Source: Larix sibirica (lineage: Eukaryota; Streptophyta; Pinopsida; Pinales; Pinaceae). From it: a stretch of 14,435 nucleotides of DNA. The DNA lies in contig NWUY0300032288.1 of the NCBI GenBank assembly GCA_004151065.3, forward strand, positions 7,289 to 21,723. Reading direction: 5' to 3'. Below are positions 1 through 9,130 of the stretch, piece after piece (within the stretch, counting starts at the first letter, position 1; each line of letters opens with the position of its first letter). The position numbers and the translations under genes were made by a program. Below the pieces are notes generated by a model, which was not told the DNA's origin, did not search any database, and was given only the letters and a program-made list of their open reading frames with translations.

Positions 1-340
1 ATATGCATTTTCTGCCACTTAATCTTTACCAAAATAAATGTTTTGGTATCCTATAAAAATTTCGCCACATTTGGCATTTTCTTAATGCTTCCAGACCTCT
101 TTTTATTTTATCGGTGCATAGAACAATCCCAATACTAAGGTCATATGACATGGTTATTTGCTAACCATTCTCCATCGATGCTTATATCGGCCCCTTCCAT
201 AATCATTCTTACCTAACATTTTATGAGAGTGATATCTAATAGAATCCCGACACATCACAGCTTGAAAAATCGGCTACATCAAAAAAATCTTGTCTCTTCA
301 GTTTCTCACCTTGCTTGACTCCATATGCTGACCATATGAG
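1..340. other. AT-rich intergenic DNA, no feature seen
   Basis: No open frame with protein-like composition, no RNA gene and no repeat is visible. The last ~35 bases (305-334, CTCACCTTGCTTGACTCC...) reappear in diverged form at 739-768, on the other side of the adjacent tandem array, so this edge belongs to the array's history. Confidence 0.6.
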
Positions 341-768
341 GCTTCTTAAAATGCCCGCATGGGGCTAGTTAAAATTCCTGCAAGTGGCTCTTAATGATGC
401 TTGCAGGGGCCTTATACTTAGCCCTCATATGCCCGCAAGGCCTCATTTATGCCCGTAGTGGCCTCTCTATATGCCCACAATGGGCCTTCAACTGATGCCC
501 ACAAGGTATCAAGTAATGCCCGCATGGGGTCTTAGAGATGCTCACAATGGGCTATCTGTGATGCCCACAGGGGCTCACAAGGATGCCTGCAAGGGATTTT
601 AAATGCCCGCAGGCTCCACTCATTAAGATGCCCGCAGTAAGCTATTTGTGATGCCTGCATGGGCTCACAAGGATTCCCACAAGGGCTTTTATATGCCCAC
701 AGGATTCACTCATTATGCCCGCATCCTTCATTAAATATTCCCACCTTACTTGACGCCATACACTGACA
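305..768. repeat. Direct flank duplication enclosing the GCCCGCA array
   Basis: Bases 305-334 (CTCACCTTGCTTGACTCC, then a CATATGCTGACC-like end) and 739-768 (CCCACCTTACTTGACGCC, then CATACACTGACA) match at most positions and bracket the array as direct repeats. They may be outer units of an older, longer repeat, or flank copied when the array expanded. At about 30 bp with several mismatches they are too long and diverged for a fresh target-site duplication. Confidence 0.6.
351..724. repeat. Degenerate minisatellite with ATGCCCGCA-N-GGGC core, about 17 units
   Basis: About 17 copies of a core close to ATGCCCGCAAGGGC are spaced roughly 15-35 bases apart. They start near 351, 374, 397, 429, 449, 470, 495, 516, 538, 561, 583, 603, 628, 651, 673, 693 and 715. 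The core is nearly self-complementary (GCCC, short loop, GGGC), so each copy could form a small hairpin. A longer period is also present: 551-640 (GCTATCTGTG, then four cores) is repeated with substitutions at 641-724 (GCTATTTGTG, then four cores), which indicates a recent ~90-bp segmental duplication. Spacing and core sequence vary too much for a CRISPR, and there are no cas genes. The function is unknown. Confidence 0.85.
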
Positions 769-1578
769 ATTCAACAATTCTCTATTATGCAACTATCTAT
801 CTGCTTGCCAACCATCAATGAAAACTATATGTCTACTCTTTTGCGCATAACTGAATCATAATGCGAACAACATTTTCTATCCATTTTTTAGAACACATAT
901 CCAAATATTAAGAATTCCATCTTTGTGAAATTTTAAAGACTTATAAATTTTCCATCCAAACCACTTCCATAAAAGGACAGTGAACTATGAGATGTTCCAT
1001 AATTCATAGTTACAGGAGCAGAATGACATAACACACAAATATTGGGACCACATCCGCTTCTCCTTACTAAATTATCTCAGGTCATTATTCTATTCTATGA
1101 CATCAACCAACACAAGAAGTTGACTCTTAAAGGAATATGCTATTCCCAAAACAAAGTAAAACATCATTTTTGTTGAATGTCATATAAAGCAAAAATTACA
1201 GCACTAAAGGGCCTTTTCCTTGTAGTGCCCTTTAGTGAGCTATTGTGTGGTGAGAGAACAAATAGAGTTGATGAGAGCATCAATTTTAGAATATGTGTAT
1301 GTGCATGGAGATAGGGGATAAAATAATTCAACTACACCACATGTCTTAATCAAGACCTATATAAGAGGAATGTCTATCACATCTCCATCCATCATTTCGA
1401 CCATAGGAGGGACTTTTTACAAATTTCATGCTTAACACAATATACAACTTCATAAGAACCCTCTAGAGTTATCATTTTTTCACAAGTTGCATTTAGTGGA
1501 TTTTTTTGAACTTTGGTTATCATTGATTTCAAAGAGGGATTCATATCCATGTGCCAGTTTGAACAAGTACATAAAACA
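769..1578. other. AT-rich intergenic DNA
   Basis: No coding signal was recognised on either strand. The one structured element is the short inverted repeat at 1202-1237, listed separately. Confidence 0.55.
1202..1237. repeat. 36-bp perfect-stem hairpin
   Basis: CACTAAAGGGC (1202-1212) is followed after 14 bases by its exact reverse complement GCCCTTTAGTG (1227-1237), giving an 11-bp perfect stem. The outer ends read CACTA...TAGTG, which resembles the termini of CACTA (En/Spm) DNA transposons, but only 36 bp separates the ends and no flanking 3-bp duplication is evident. It could be a tiny fold-back remnant or chance. Confidence 0.6.
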
Positions 1579-1809
1579 ATGTGCGCAAGTCCCTAATCCC
1601 ATGTAGTTATGGTACTTCAAAGTTGATGTCAAAGAGATGGTGTGAAGAAGTATATAAAAACATGTATGCAAGTCTCGGAAGTGTGCAAGACCCACCGAGC
1701 AATGGCACTTCAAGAGTGCAAGACCCAACAGGTAGTGGTTCCCAAGTGCACAAATCCCACTATGCTAAGGAACTAGTGTGCACAAGTCCCACAAGTCATG
1801 ATACCTTTG
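1579..1809. repeat. Degenerate ~30-35 bp minisatellite (GTGCAAGTCCCAC-like)
   Basis: Five or six diverged units are visible, with phrases near 1579 (AATGTGCGCAAGTCCC), 1661 (TGTATGCAAGTCTC), 1680 (GTGTGCAAGACCCAC), 1715 (GTGCAAGACCCAAC), 1746 (GTGCACAAATCCCAC) and 1775 (GTGTGCACAAGTCCCAC). Between several of them sits an (A)TGG(C/T)ACTTCAA phrase (1609, 1703). An open plus-strand frame runs through it (1581-1931, two N bases inside), but its peptide only reflects the repeat and matches no family I know. Confidence 0.6.
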
Positions 1810-1874
1810 TTGTGCAGATCAAAACAAGTGGCAGATTCTTGAGTAAGCTTGACCATGAAGAAAGGAAAAAGGGA

Positions 1875-2039
1875 TGTTATCATCCAACTTGTGGACACAT
1901 TGNNTTGTATCATTGCTCTATCTATCTCTGAGGAAGTTATTGGGGTTTTTCACCTTTATGGTTTTCCCCAAGGAAACTCTGTGTGTCTATTGTCTCTTGT
2001 GATTGCTTGTTGTGATTGATATGCTTGATATGTTGTACA
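1875..2039 (+). mobile_element. Possible short LTR-retrotransposon LTR remnant
   Basis: A purine tract (AAGGAAAAAGGGA, 1862-1874) that could be a polypurine tract is followed by TGTTATCATCC. The segment then contains a GTTTTTCACC...GGTTTTCCCC...CTCTGTGTGTC stretch (about 1945-1988) of the kind often found near the R/U5 part of plant copia LTRs, and it ends TTGTACA. TGGTATT follows at 2040, matching the first six bases of the usual initiator-Met primer-binding site (TGGTATCAGAGC) before diverging. The TG...CA ends suggest a ~165-bp LTR. No flanking duplication is seen, and a polypurine tract and a primer site around one LTR are not expected together. Two N bases (1903-1904) lie inside. This is a weak call. 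Confidence 0.28.
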
Positions 2040-2768
2040 TGGTATTCTCTCAGTAAAGATCCTAGATCAGATTGAAGTAAATTCTGAAAAACTAACACAA
2101 CATTTATACCTTTGCAATAAGTCTTGGAATTCAATATAAGCAACTATTTATACAAAATCATAGAGTTAAAATAAGAAACAATAAAGATAAAATTATACCT
2201 GATGATATAACACCCACAACTACAATATAATATTGACTATCGAGTCTCTATATGTCAATAATTTATATTATATCAATTGGAAACAAAAAAATAGACAAGC
2301 TCTGACAAATAAACAATGCACCAAAGGTTCAGATACATACCATTGGTTTGAGAGAGTTTGCCTAATGAAAGTATAATAATGACCACCATACACGCATCCA
2401 CTTAGAACCAAAACACTACAACATAAAATAATGCATAAACAACTCAAATGGTGTAATGATTTGCATCTTACAACATTTCATTGCCAACCAAAAGATACTA
2501 TCTATAGTATAAAATTTGAATATATAACAACTAGAAGCCTACAAATGTGTACTCTAGAGATTATATAACCTGAATATTAATTGGGTGTCTCTCAGATTTT
2601 TGCAAGCATCTATCAACTCTCAAAATGCAGTGGATTGTATAATAGATCAAACTTGAAAAGATTAGAATTTTTTTGCACAAACTCTTCACTAGATAGAGAA
2701 TGAATTGACCCTTACTTAGGCCACAAAAATATGTGGACAACATAGTTAAACTGCACATTCACAATACA
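2040..2768. other. AT-rich DNA without recognised feature
   Basis: Very AT-rich sequence. A minus-strand open frame at 2561-2758 lies just downstream of the WD40 fragment, but its peptide (many Leu, Ile, Cys and Tyr) matches nothing I recognise, and it does not continue the WD40 similarity. It could be an intron or flanking DNA of that gene fragment. Confidence 0.5.
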
Positions 2769-3185
2769 TGGAATCCATTCAATGGACATAATAGGTTGCT
2801 TATGGTGTTTTAAATGAGCCATGAGAGAGTCTTCGTTGAATGATCTAAGATCCCAATTGGAGAAGCTTCCATCATCACTTCCATAGGATATCATACATCT
2901 TTCCAAGAGGTTCCATGATATAACATTTACATATGCATCATGTTCCTTTTTTGAGAGTGCTATTTGTTCCCAAATTTGGGCATCCCATATAGCTATATTT
3001 ATATCAACAGAACATGAAGCAAAGACATTGGCTTCTGTTCGTATACATTGTATATGCTCAACACTATATGTATGGCCCTTGAAAGGATTTTTATCTATAG
3101 TCAATTTTCCACCAAATGTAGGTTCCCAAAGATGTATGAAGCACTTGCAATCACCAAAAGGAAGCCGCATAGAATTCATAAAATC
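2769..3185 (-). pseudogene. GRWD1-like WD40 repeat protein, partial and decayed
   Basis: The minus-strand frame (open 3200-2712) encodes about 139 residues that read as the central WD40 blades of plant glutamate-rich WD repeat-containing protein 1. That is the family of Arabidopsis At2g19540, linked to histone binding, ribosome biogenesis and CUL4-DDB1 substrate recognition. Numbering from the Met at 3200, recognisable pieces are GDCKCFIHLWEP (16-27), FKGHTYSVEHIQ (40-51), VFASCSVDINIAIWDA (59-74), NVISWN (92-97), GSDDGSFSNWDLRSF (107-121) and PIMSIEWIP (136-144). Two blade-ending WD dipeptides are intact. Family-typical residues are lost, for example Trp to Cys at 52 and Ile to Asn at 115. 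Similarity stops abruptly after residue 144. The N-terminal acidic region and the C-terminal blades are absent. No stop interrupts the block, so an exon of a larger or recently dead gene is possible. Confidence 0.75.
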
Positions 3186-3219
3186 TAAATGTCTACTCAA
3201 GTAGTTCCAGAATAATAAT

Positions 3220-3795
3220 CATCGATCATTCATCTCTTACATGGAGGAAAAAGTAATATTCCTCTAAAATTATGCCTAAATCAAATATCCAAAGAATATG
3301 CCAACTCCCCCAATGAAATGTAGAGTAAAACTAACACATAAATAACCTTTGGTTGGAATATGTATTTCTTACTAAAACAAGTAGAGGAAAGGATCATCTT
3401 CATCTAGAATTATTCCTAACTCAAACTCCCAAAGGATATGCAAACTTCCCTAATGAAATGTAGAGTAAAACTAACACATAAATAACCTCCTTTAGTTTCA
3501 ACATTCATATCTTATGGAAACAAGTGGAGGAAAAAGTAATCTTCATCTACATTATTCCTAACTCAAACTCCTAAAGAATATGTCAACTCCCACAGTAAAA
3601 TTTAGAGTAAAAATAACACATAAATAGCCTTTGGTTGCAACACTTCATCTCTTACCGAAATAGGTGGAAGAAAAAGTAATCTTCCTCTAGAATTATGTCT
3701 AACTCAAACTCCCAAATAATTTGTCAACTGCCCCCATGAAATTTAGAGTAAAACTAACACATAAATAATCTTTGGCTACAAACACTTCATATAGC
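3220..3795. repeat. Tandem array, four copies of a ~140-bp unit plus a partial copy
   Basis: Units begin with T(G/A)GA(G/A)GAAA at 3242, 3382, 3525 and 3665, giving periods of 140, 143 and 140 bases. The last unit fades near 3795. The tail of an earlier unit (CATTCATCTCTTAC, about 3225-3240) lies just before the first. The best-conserved block in every unit is TAGAGTAAAACTAACACATA, found near 3320, 3463, 3604 and 3744 with few changes, followed by AATAACC or AATAATC. The array is strongly AT-rich with no open frame. It starts within ~40 bases of the 5' edge of the WD40 similarity, so it may be an intronic array of that locus. Confidence 0.9.
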
Positions 3796-4042
3796 AATTG
3801 AAGTATTACAAAAATAAGAAATGGAATATTGAATTACATCAAGAATTCCAAGATAAAGTTCTACAATACCAAGTATATAATATTTGAGAATCCACCTTGT
3901 GTTTTTCAAAGTGTGCAGGTCATCTGAGACAATACTCATCTCATTAGTGTTGGCCCTTTTGGTCAACCAATGCAGTACATCAGAGCAAGGAAGAATCTCT
4001 AGCTCAGTTGCAAATTTGTGCCACTAAGATACACCATGCAGT
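3796..4042. other. Unassigned AT-rich DNA
   Basis: No recognised coding or repeat signal lies between the 140-bp array and the weak open frame that follows. Confidence 0.5.
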
Positions 4043-4321
4043 TCATATGGACAAGGTCAGTTGTTTATTTGATAAATGTTCCATGAGTAAGTTTTGGCTA
4101 TTGAGGTGCTCTTCAATATGTTTCAAATATATTGATGAATTCTTGATCAATGGAATGTCGATACTAGCATCCATGTCATTAAAAATTAGATTGGATTTTT
4201 CCATGGATGGTTCCTCAAATTTTATCTTCTTCAACCGTCTACCCTTCTTTGCAGTAATATTTCCAAGTCTATTATTCCAGCAACAACATACAAGAAATGC
4301 TATCAATAGTGAATAAATCAA
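4043..4321 (-). CDS. Weak open frame, unrecognised 92-residue peptide
   Basis: The minus-strand frame encodes 92 residues. After a hydrophobic, Cys-rich start (MIYSLLIAFLVCCCW), the middle is basic and then acidic (KKGRRLKKIKFEEPSMEKSN, about 25-44), followed by a fairly polar tail. Its composition is more protein-like than the overlapping plus-strand frame (4008-4316). I recognise no domain, and there is no clear promoter, splice context or neighbouring exon. It may be an exon or transposon fragment, or chance. Confidence 0.2.
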   Translation of the reverse strand: MIYSLLIAFLVCCCWNNRLGNITAKKGRRLKKIKFEEPSMEKSNLIFNDMDASIDIPLIKNSSIYLKHIEEHLNSQNLLMEHLSNKQLTLSI

Positions 4322-5519
4322 GCATGCATTGATTCCTGATTATAGAGACAAGTTTAAATGCTTCTTTTAAATAGAAATAGGCATCTTGAAACATAAATTA
4401 CATTATTGAAAATGAATGAAAATGCAAAAATGGTGTTGAATTTAGACCCGTGAGTTTTATTATTACATATAGATAAGATTAATCCCTCCACCTCAACCCT
4501 GGGCTAAAGACAAATTCCAACTCAAAATTTGGAAAAACGTAGCACTACATAGACTTTGACGGGGATGCCGACTTTCAAACCTTGAACCAAATTACACTTT
4601 GAAAGATGAATAATAAAAGAAAGGAGAAATGGTTCACTTTTCGCGAGGAATAAGAGTGCCAGTTGTTCTTGTTCTTGACATATGTGGTGATATTTCATGG
4701 AGATTTAGATTCAGATTTAACTGCGCTAATCAATCAATTAATGCTTGGAGGTTTTTGCTAATCCCATACGACACGTCATCCTACTTAGCCTATAAGGTAT
4801 TCATTTTCAATCCTTTCAAACTACAAGAGGAATGGAAATATAGAAGAGAATATTGAATGCATTGATGAATCATGCTACCAAGAATGAGTTTGTTGGAACA
4901 ATGTGCAACTAGAGGAAAATAAATTATGTGATGGGGTAAATTTCAGAGTTGATGATGTTGAAAATTGTTCCGTTAGAGGGATTTTGTTTTCCCCCATTGT
5001 CTCATAAGTTAGGAATGGTGCTAGGGAGGGATGAGTGTATGTTTAGATATGTAGTTGCAATTTCTAGAAGTAGGCTGTGTGTGATGGTAGATGGCATTGT
5101 ACCACTATCATTACTCTATTGAAGAAGGAAAATTTTCTGAACCCCGTGTTTTCTAGTAGGAATATCTATTGGACAAGTGATGGGTGGAGAATGATTGTTA
5201 CAAATATTTTCCCATGTTGGAACTGAAAATCTAATATATTCTTATGGAGGTGGATACTTTTGAAAAGATGGAGATGTGATAAGCAATTAAGAAAATGCTA
5301 TAGGGGCAACAGAGTAGGTTGCGGCCTTTTTTTTTAATTGTACAAATTGTAATGGCCTTGTCTTTGTAAGAAGGTTGAGTACTATTATTGGCACCCATAA
5401 GTGGAAAATGGACCAAAAGGTTCTAAGCATGCTCATACTCAAGTTATGACCTGGTAATAATCTTATTTATAATGGTGATAGATTTTAGGAAGAGAGTTGG
5501 GGCAATGTTTAAAATGGGT
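4322..5519. other. Unassigned DNA
   Basis: No family was recognised. Short plus-strand open segments exist: 4629-4856, and a 37-codon stretch from about 4900 to 5008 containing FRVDDVENCSVRG. They are isolated by stops and I could not link them to any protein. Base composition shifts towards G-rich on the plus strand near the right end. Confidence 0.45.
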
Positions 5520-5990
5520 TGGGCATCTCATCAATGTGAGAGCCTTGCTTGCTAAACATATGGAGGGGGATGTAGATGGATTTGGAAACATGGATAGGGG
5601 GTGGAGTGGAGGTACAAAAAACATGCCTTGGGGTTGGTAGAGGTAATAATTGGAGGATATGAGTTGACATATGAAGGGTTGGTATTTAGGTTGAGAGGTG
5701 TATGGACATGCTTAGCATGGGGGGTGGTATGTTGTGGAGTACATTGATGAGGTGGAACATTAATCAAGGGGCTAGTCCAAGGAGGAGGTGGATGGATGGG
5801 ATGTGATAATAGAACCTAGGGGTTGGGTGAGATCAACCTTTAAGGATAATTAATAGGTGCATTAGGTGGTAGTGAGGGCCTATTGATGAAGTACTTGACC
5901 ATATAGAGAGGAATGAGAAGAAATTTGGTGATGGTGGCACCATTGATCAACATAGGAAGAGTTTGGGATGGAGGGGGAGAACAATAAGTG
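5520..5990. other. G-rich, C-poor strand segment
   Basis: The plus strand carries many GG, GGG and GGGG runs with TGG and AGG motifs and very few C residues, for example around 5561-5600 and 5711-5820. The minus-strand open frame here (5552-5767) is His/Pro/Thr-rich only because it reads the complement of this skew. It matches no known protein, so I do not call it a gene. Confidence 0.55.
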
Positions 5991-6248
5991 GAATGGATTT
6001 GCTAAGCTAGATTTTGTTCCACTATTGAGAGGATAAAGGCCCTCTCTAATGTAAGATTATCAAATAATTCAACTTCATGGTCAAACATATCTAATAACAT
6101 ATAATTGTATTTAATAATTAGTACCTCTTATGAATCTTTAATTTTGAGTTGAAGATGAAGATTATAGAGAATGATATTGTAATGTTGTATGCTCCATCCC
6201 ATTCATTGGTGAATATGGAACTAGAAACTCGAAAAATTTGAAGATACC
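5991..6248. other. Unassigned DNA, possibly decayed gypsy sequence
   Basis: This lies directly downstream, in minus-strand sense, of the gag fragment and may contain further decayed gag, but I could not extend the alignment through the stops. Confidence 0.35.
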
Positions 6249-6518
6249 TCAGGCATAGACTTGGTCACTAAAATCCTAGTCAAACACATCCCAACTAATA
6301 ATACATTGTGTAGAAGGATGGACAGAAATATTTGTAATGTGAGTTTGCCACCAAGTATGGGTGACGTTGGTAGAATGAAATCCAATCATATGTGAGCACT
6401 TATCTTCCTTCACGGCAGGTCTTTCCTTAAAGCAAGCATGTAAACCTTGGATCCAAGATTTCAAAAGATTGATGTTCATATATCCATCATACTTGGGAAG
6501 ATATATGCTAGGTTTCAA
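6249..6518 (-). pseudogene. Ty3/gypsy-type retrotransposon gag fragment
   Basis: In minus-strand reading the peptide begins KPSIYLPKYDGYMNINLLKSWI, about 60 codons before a stop-interrupted tail. It follows the plant gypsy gag pattern LPxFDGxxNxxxLxxWI, then a WW pair (HTWWQTH, near residues 54-60), then SWDVF (75-79), matching the usual TWxxF motif. After an in-frame TAG (6276-6278) it continues DFSDQVYA, which fits the following xxDQFYPxGY segment, up to a TGA at 6249-6251. The matrix/capsid-like core of Gag would assemble the particle, but this copy is truncated at both ends with no protease, RT or integrase nearby. Recognition is by motif order only; the lineage (Tat, Athila or CRM) cannot be set. 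Confidence 0.6.
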
Positions 6519-6564
6519 CTAAAAAGGAGTTGAGTTGTGTTGTGCATGATAGTAGTGAGAGCTT

Positions 6565-6602
6565 TATATATATATATAGATAGATAGATAGATAGATATA
6601 TG
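6565..6602. repeat. Compound microsatellite (TA)7 / (TAGA)5
   Basis: TA repeats occupy about 6565-6578. Five TAGA units follow (6577-6596), then TATATG. The array sits about 50 bases upstream, in minus-strand sense, of the gag fragment. Confidence 0.9.
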
Positions 6603-8155
6603 AAATAATATTATGTAGTTGTAGGAGAGTATTTTCATGGAGATTTGGTGAAAACTAACTAAACTAAGTCATAGACTAATATTCTTGGGACATAATTCTT
6701 TCCAAAATATCTTTGTATTAAGATATTCAAACACCAACTATACAATAAAAGTGTTGAAATATGCCACTATATATAGCCTAAAATAAGGGAGAGGCTAGTC
6801 GTGTGTGAATTAGGGAGGAACGTAACACTTGTGTCGATACAAGCTTGTGATGGTAGATGAAATTGAAGTTGTAAGGGCTCGTCTGATGCATATTTGGCCA
6901 GGTCTTCAAGCATAAGATCTATAGATCCATGACTGTGAACCTAACGAACCTTTATTGGTTCTGGTTGATAGAGTTACACAAGTGCTTGCATAGATACTAA
7001 ATGGATCGTTGTTATGATTGATGCCCTTTAATTGTAGTGTATCAAGGTGGTCCACAGTTTGATTCATAGTTTATCTATAGTTATATATAATGCATCAACG
7101 TGCCCAATTGTACTACTAAGTGAGATGATCCAATGCCAAAAATGTGATGCTTAATAATTATTTTCCCAATGAATAATGCCATCCGAATCCCCAATTATAT
7201 TATCAATGTCCGACTCAAATAATAAGGGAAGATCAAGGATTGGGGGACCAAAACAATAGTGTCAGTATCGTGGTTGCAATCTATATGTGTACCAATATAC
7301 TCAATATAATCTCTATCATAAAAAGGAAAAAAAGGAATAGTCTAGGCTTGGACGTGATTGCGAATAGGTATGATATGACTACTAGATAGAAAATACTAAA
7401 TGTGAGAGAAGGAGATTGCATGGATTTGAATCTCTGTGTTTGTTGAGTGAAGGTCATGGGCACGTTTTAATGGTGCTTAGATGGATACTTGGATGGATCA
7501 TGAGAACATTCTTCTACCTTTTTCGTAGATTCATACTTCTCGGCCTTGGGATCTTCAGCAACGTGTGACCATAGTCACATTAAAACCAAACCTTTATGTG
7601 GGCCAATAATTCGTAGAAGACCCATCCAAGTGATCACTGACACTGCTCAAGCTAATCAAGTCACCCATATGAAAGTACTCCGCTCCAGTTACTTGTTTCT
7701 CTAAATCATTCGCTTGAGGGAAACACGATTTAGTTCATTAACTTATCTATATCTGGAATCCAGTATTACATTGGATTTATAAGCATACTCCAGCTTACAT
7801 CGTTAAGGACGGGATCTAGATCGTTACTTATTAGGGGTATACAGATCAAATAACTAATAAAAAATATTTGTGGATCCGAGATTCCTTTACCTTTTGGCAA
7901 AGACGCATCAATGAGCTAGGTTATAGACTCAATAATGGTTCTACATGTTAGTTGTGAAGTTTTGGAAATTTTCTTATTTGAATGGTATGTTAAAGTTACA
8001 ACATCATGAGTCATTCTCCAGGTCAATCTTGTGTGTCAATATTGAGCCTCGTGTGTCGAGGTAGTGCCTTATAGGAGCCTGAGTTGGACTCAGGAAACTT
8101 GGAGAAGAATCTTGAGTTNTGTTTCCAGATACCCTATAATAAAGCCCAGCATTGT
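6603..8155. other. Unassigned intergenic DNA, may include the LINE 3' end
   Basis: No recognised protein or RNA gene. A TATA-like run (CACTATATATAGCC, about 6767-6780) occurs without an identifiable gene downstream. The minus-strand open frame at 7281-7463 is short, hydrophobic and unrecognised. The LINE 3' UTR must begin at 8155 and run leftwards, but I see no poly(T) tract (poly(A) in element sense) that marks its end. One N base lies at 8119. Confidence 0.5.
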
Positions 8156-8236
8156 CTAATGAAGGAAATATACAGAGCCAGAGGCAGTCAACGAGTTCTC
8201 ATAGAATTCCTCCCAGGAAAGAAATCCCTCCTCCCC

Positions 8237-8611
8237 TTCCAATGCCTGTTTCGAGAGCTGATCATCTTGTGCATTGAATTCCCTATATAGGTGTAATATA
8301 GAAAAGTCCATGAATAATCGGAGCTCATGCTTAATTCTGCTACACCAATAATGAAGATTCAGCACCTGCAAGTCATAAACTCTCTGAGCCCATTTGATAA
8401 TGACTCGGGAATCTCCAAATTTTTTTACTCTTGGCAGACCAAAAAGATTGGCCACACGGATGACACACTAGAGAGCAAGCAACTCTGCTTTCATATTATA
8501 TCCCATCCCACATTTTAAGCGCAGATTGAAGAAATGGCTATGGCTGAGAATGACAACACCCCCAGCTTCACAATTCCCCATATTTGCAGCCCCATCAAAT
8601 AATAAGACAGG
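8237..8611 (-). other. ORF2 C-terminal RNase H domain (RVT_3 type)
   Basis: The four acidic positions are present: Asp of LLFDGAA (8596-8594), Glu of MKAELLAL (8485-8483), Asp of KFGDSRVI (8413-8411) and Asp of NAQDDQLSK (8263-8261), with the His/Arg/Asn context HLYREFN before the last. The domain would degrade the RNA strand after first-strand synthesis. One TAG (8470-8468) falls after the second acid. Confidence 0.85.
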
Positions 8612-8884
8612 ATCATCAGAAGGAACGAGAAAGTGACCAATATTTTTCCCAACAGGCTTCGTCTCCAATTTCAGGCGATGTAAATAATGCGACAGAACAA
8701 AGGAATAAAAAGTATCCAAGTTTGGCACATAATCTTGAAAGGTAGCTAGATTTCTGGCCCGCCATAAAACCCAACAAATAAAAATAGGCAGAGTAGGGTG
8801 GGTCTTGCAATTATTAATCCATGAATGAAGAGCAGCTTCAATAGAGCAGCCTTCCCAAGTCACCATAATATCAAAGCTCTAATA

Positions 8885-9130
8885 AAATTTCTCCCAAATC
8901 CTTCTCGCAAAGGAACAATCCATAAAATGATGTGATGAAGATTCAACCGCATCTTTGCACATGATACAGCGGTTGGGCCACATCCTTTCGAAAGCAAATT
9001 GTCCCATGTTTTTAAATTATCGACGAGCATATACTAGGTAAAGCATTTGAGTTTCAATGGGATGTGCAGTACCAGATGGTCTTATACCACCAGTGGTTTG
9101 GATGAATGCACTTCCTCTTGATCATGTAAC
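8885..9130 (-). other. ORF2 zf-RVT-like Cys/His region
   Basis: Spread over three frames, the sequence reads NHWWYKTIW, then IPLKLKCFT, then NRCIMCKDAVESSSHHFMDC and FARRIW. This is the conserved Cys/His region that follows the RT thumb in plant LINE proteins (zf-RVT). TAG 9036-9034 interrupts it, most simply from a Trp codon. Confidence 0.8.

Noticed and set aside
351-724. CRISPR array
   Set aside because: Cores are short and degenerate, spacing varies from about 15 to 35 bases, the context is a plant genome, and no cas genes are present.
1581-1931. 116-residue plus-strand protein
   Set aside because: It reads through a degenerate minisatellite and two N bases, and it has no recognised domain.
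5552-5767. His/Pro/Thr-rich minus-strand protein
   Set aside because: Its composition follows directly from the G-rich strand skew, and no domain or homologue was recognised.
6767-6780. TATATATAG run as a promoter
   Set aside because: No gene or transcript-like frame follows, and such runs are common in DNA this AT-rich.
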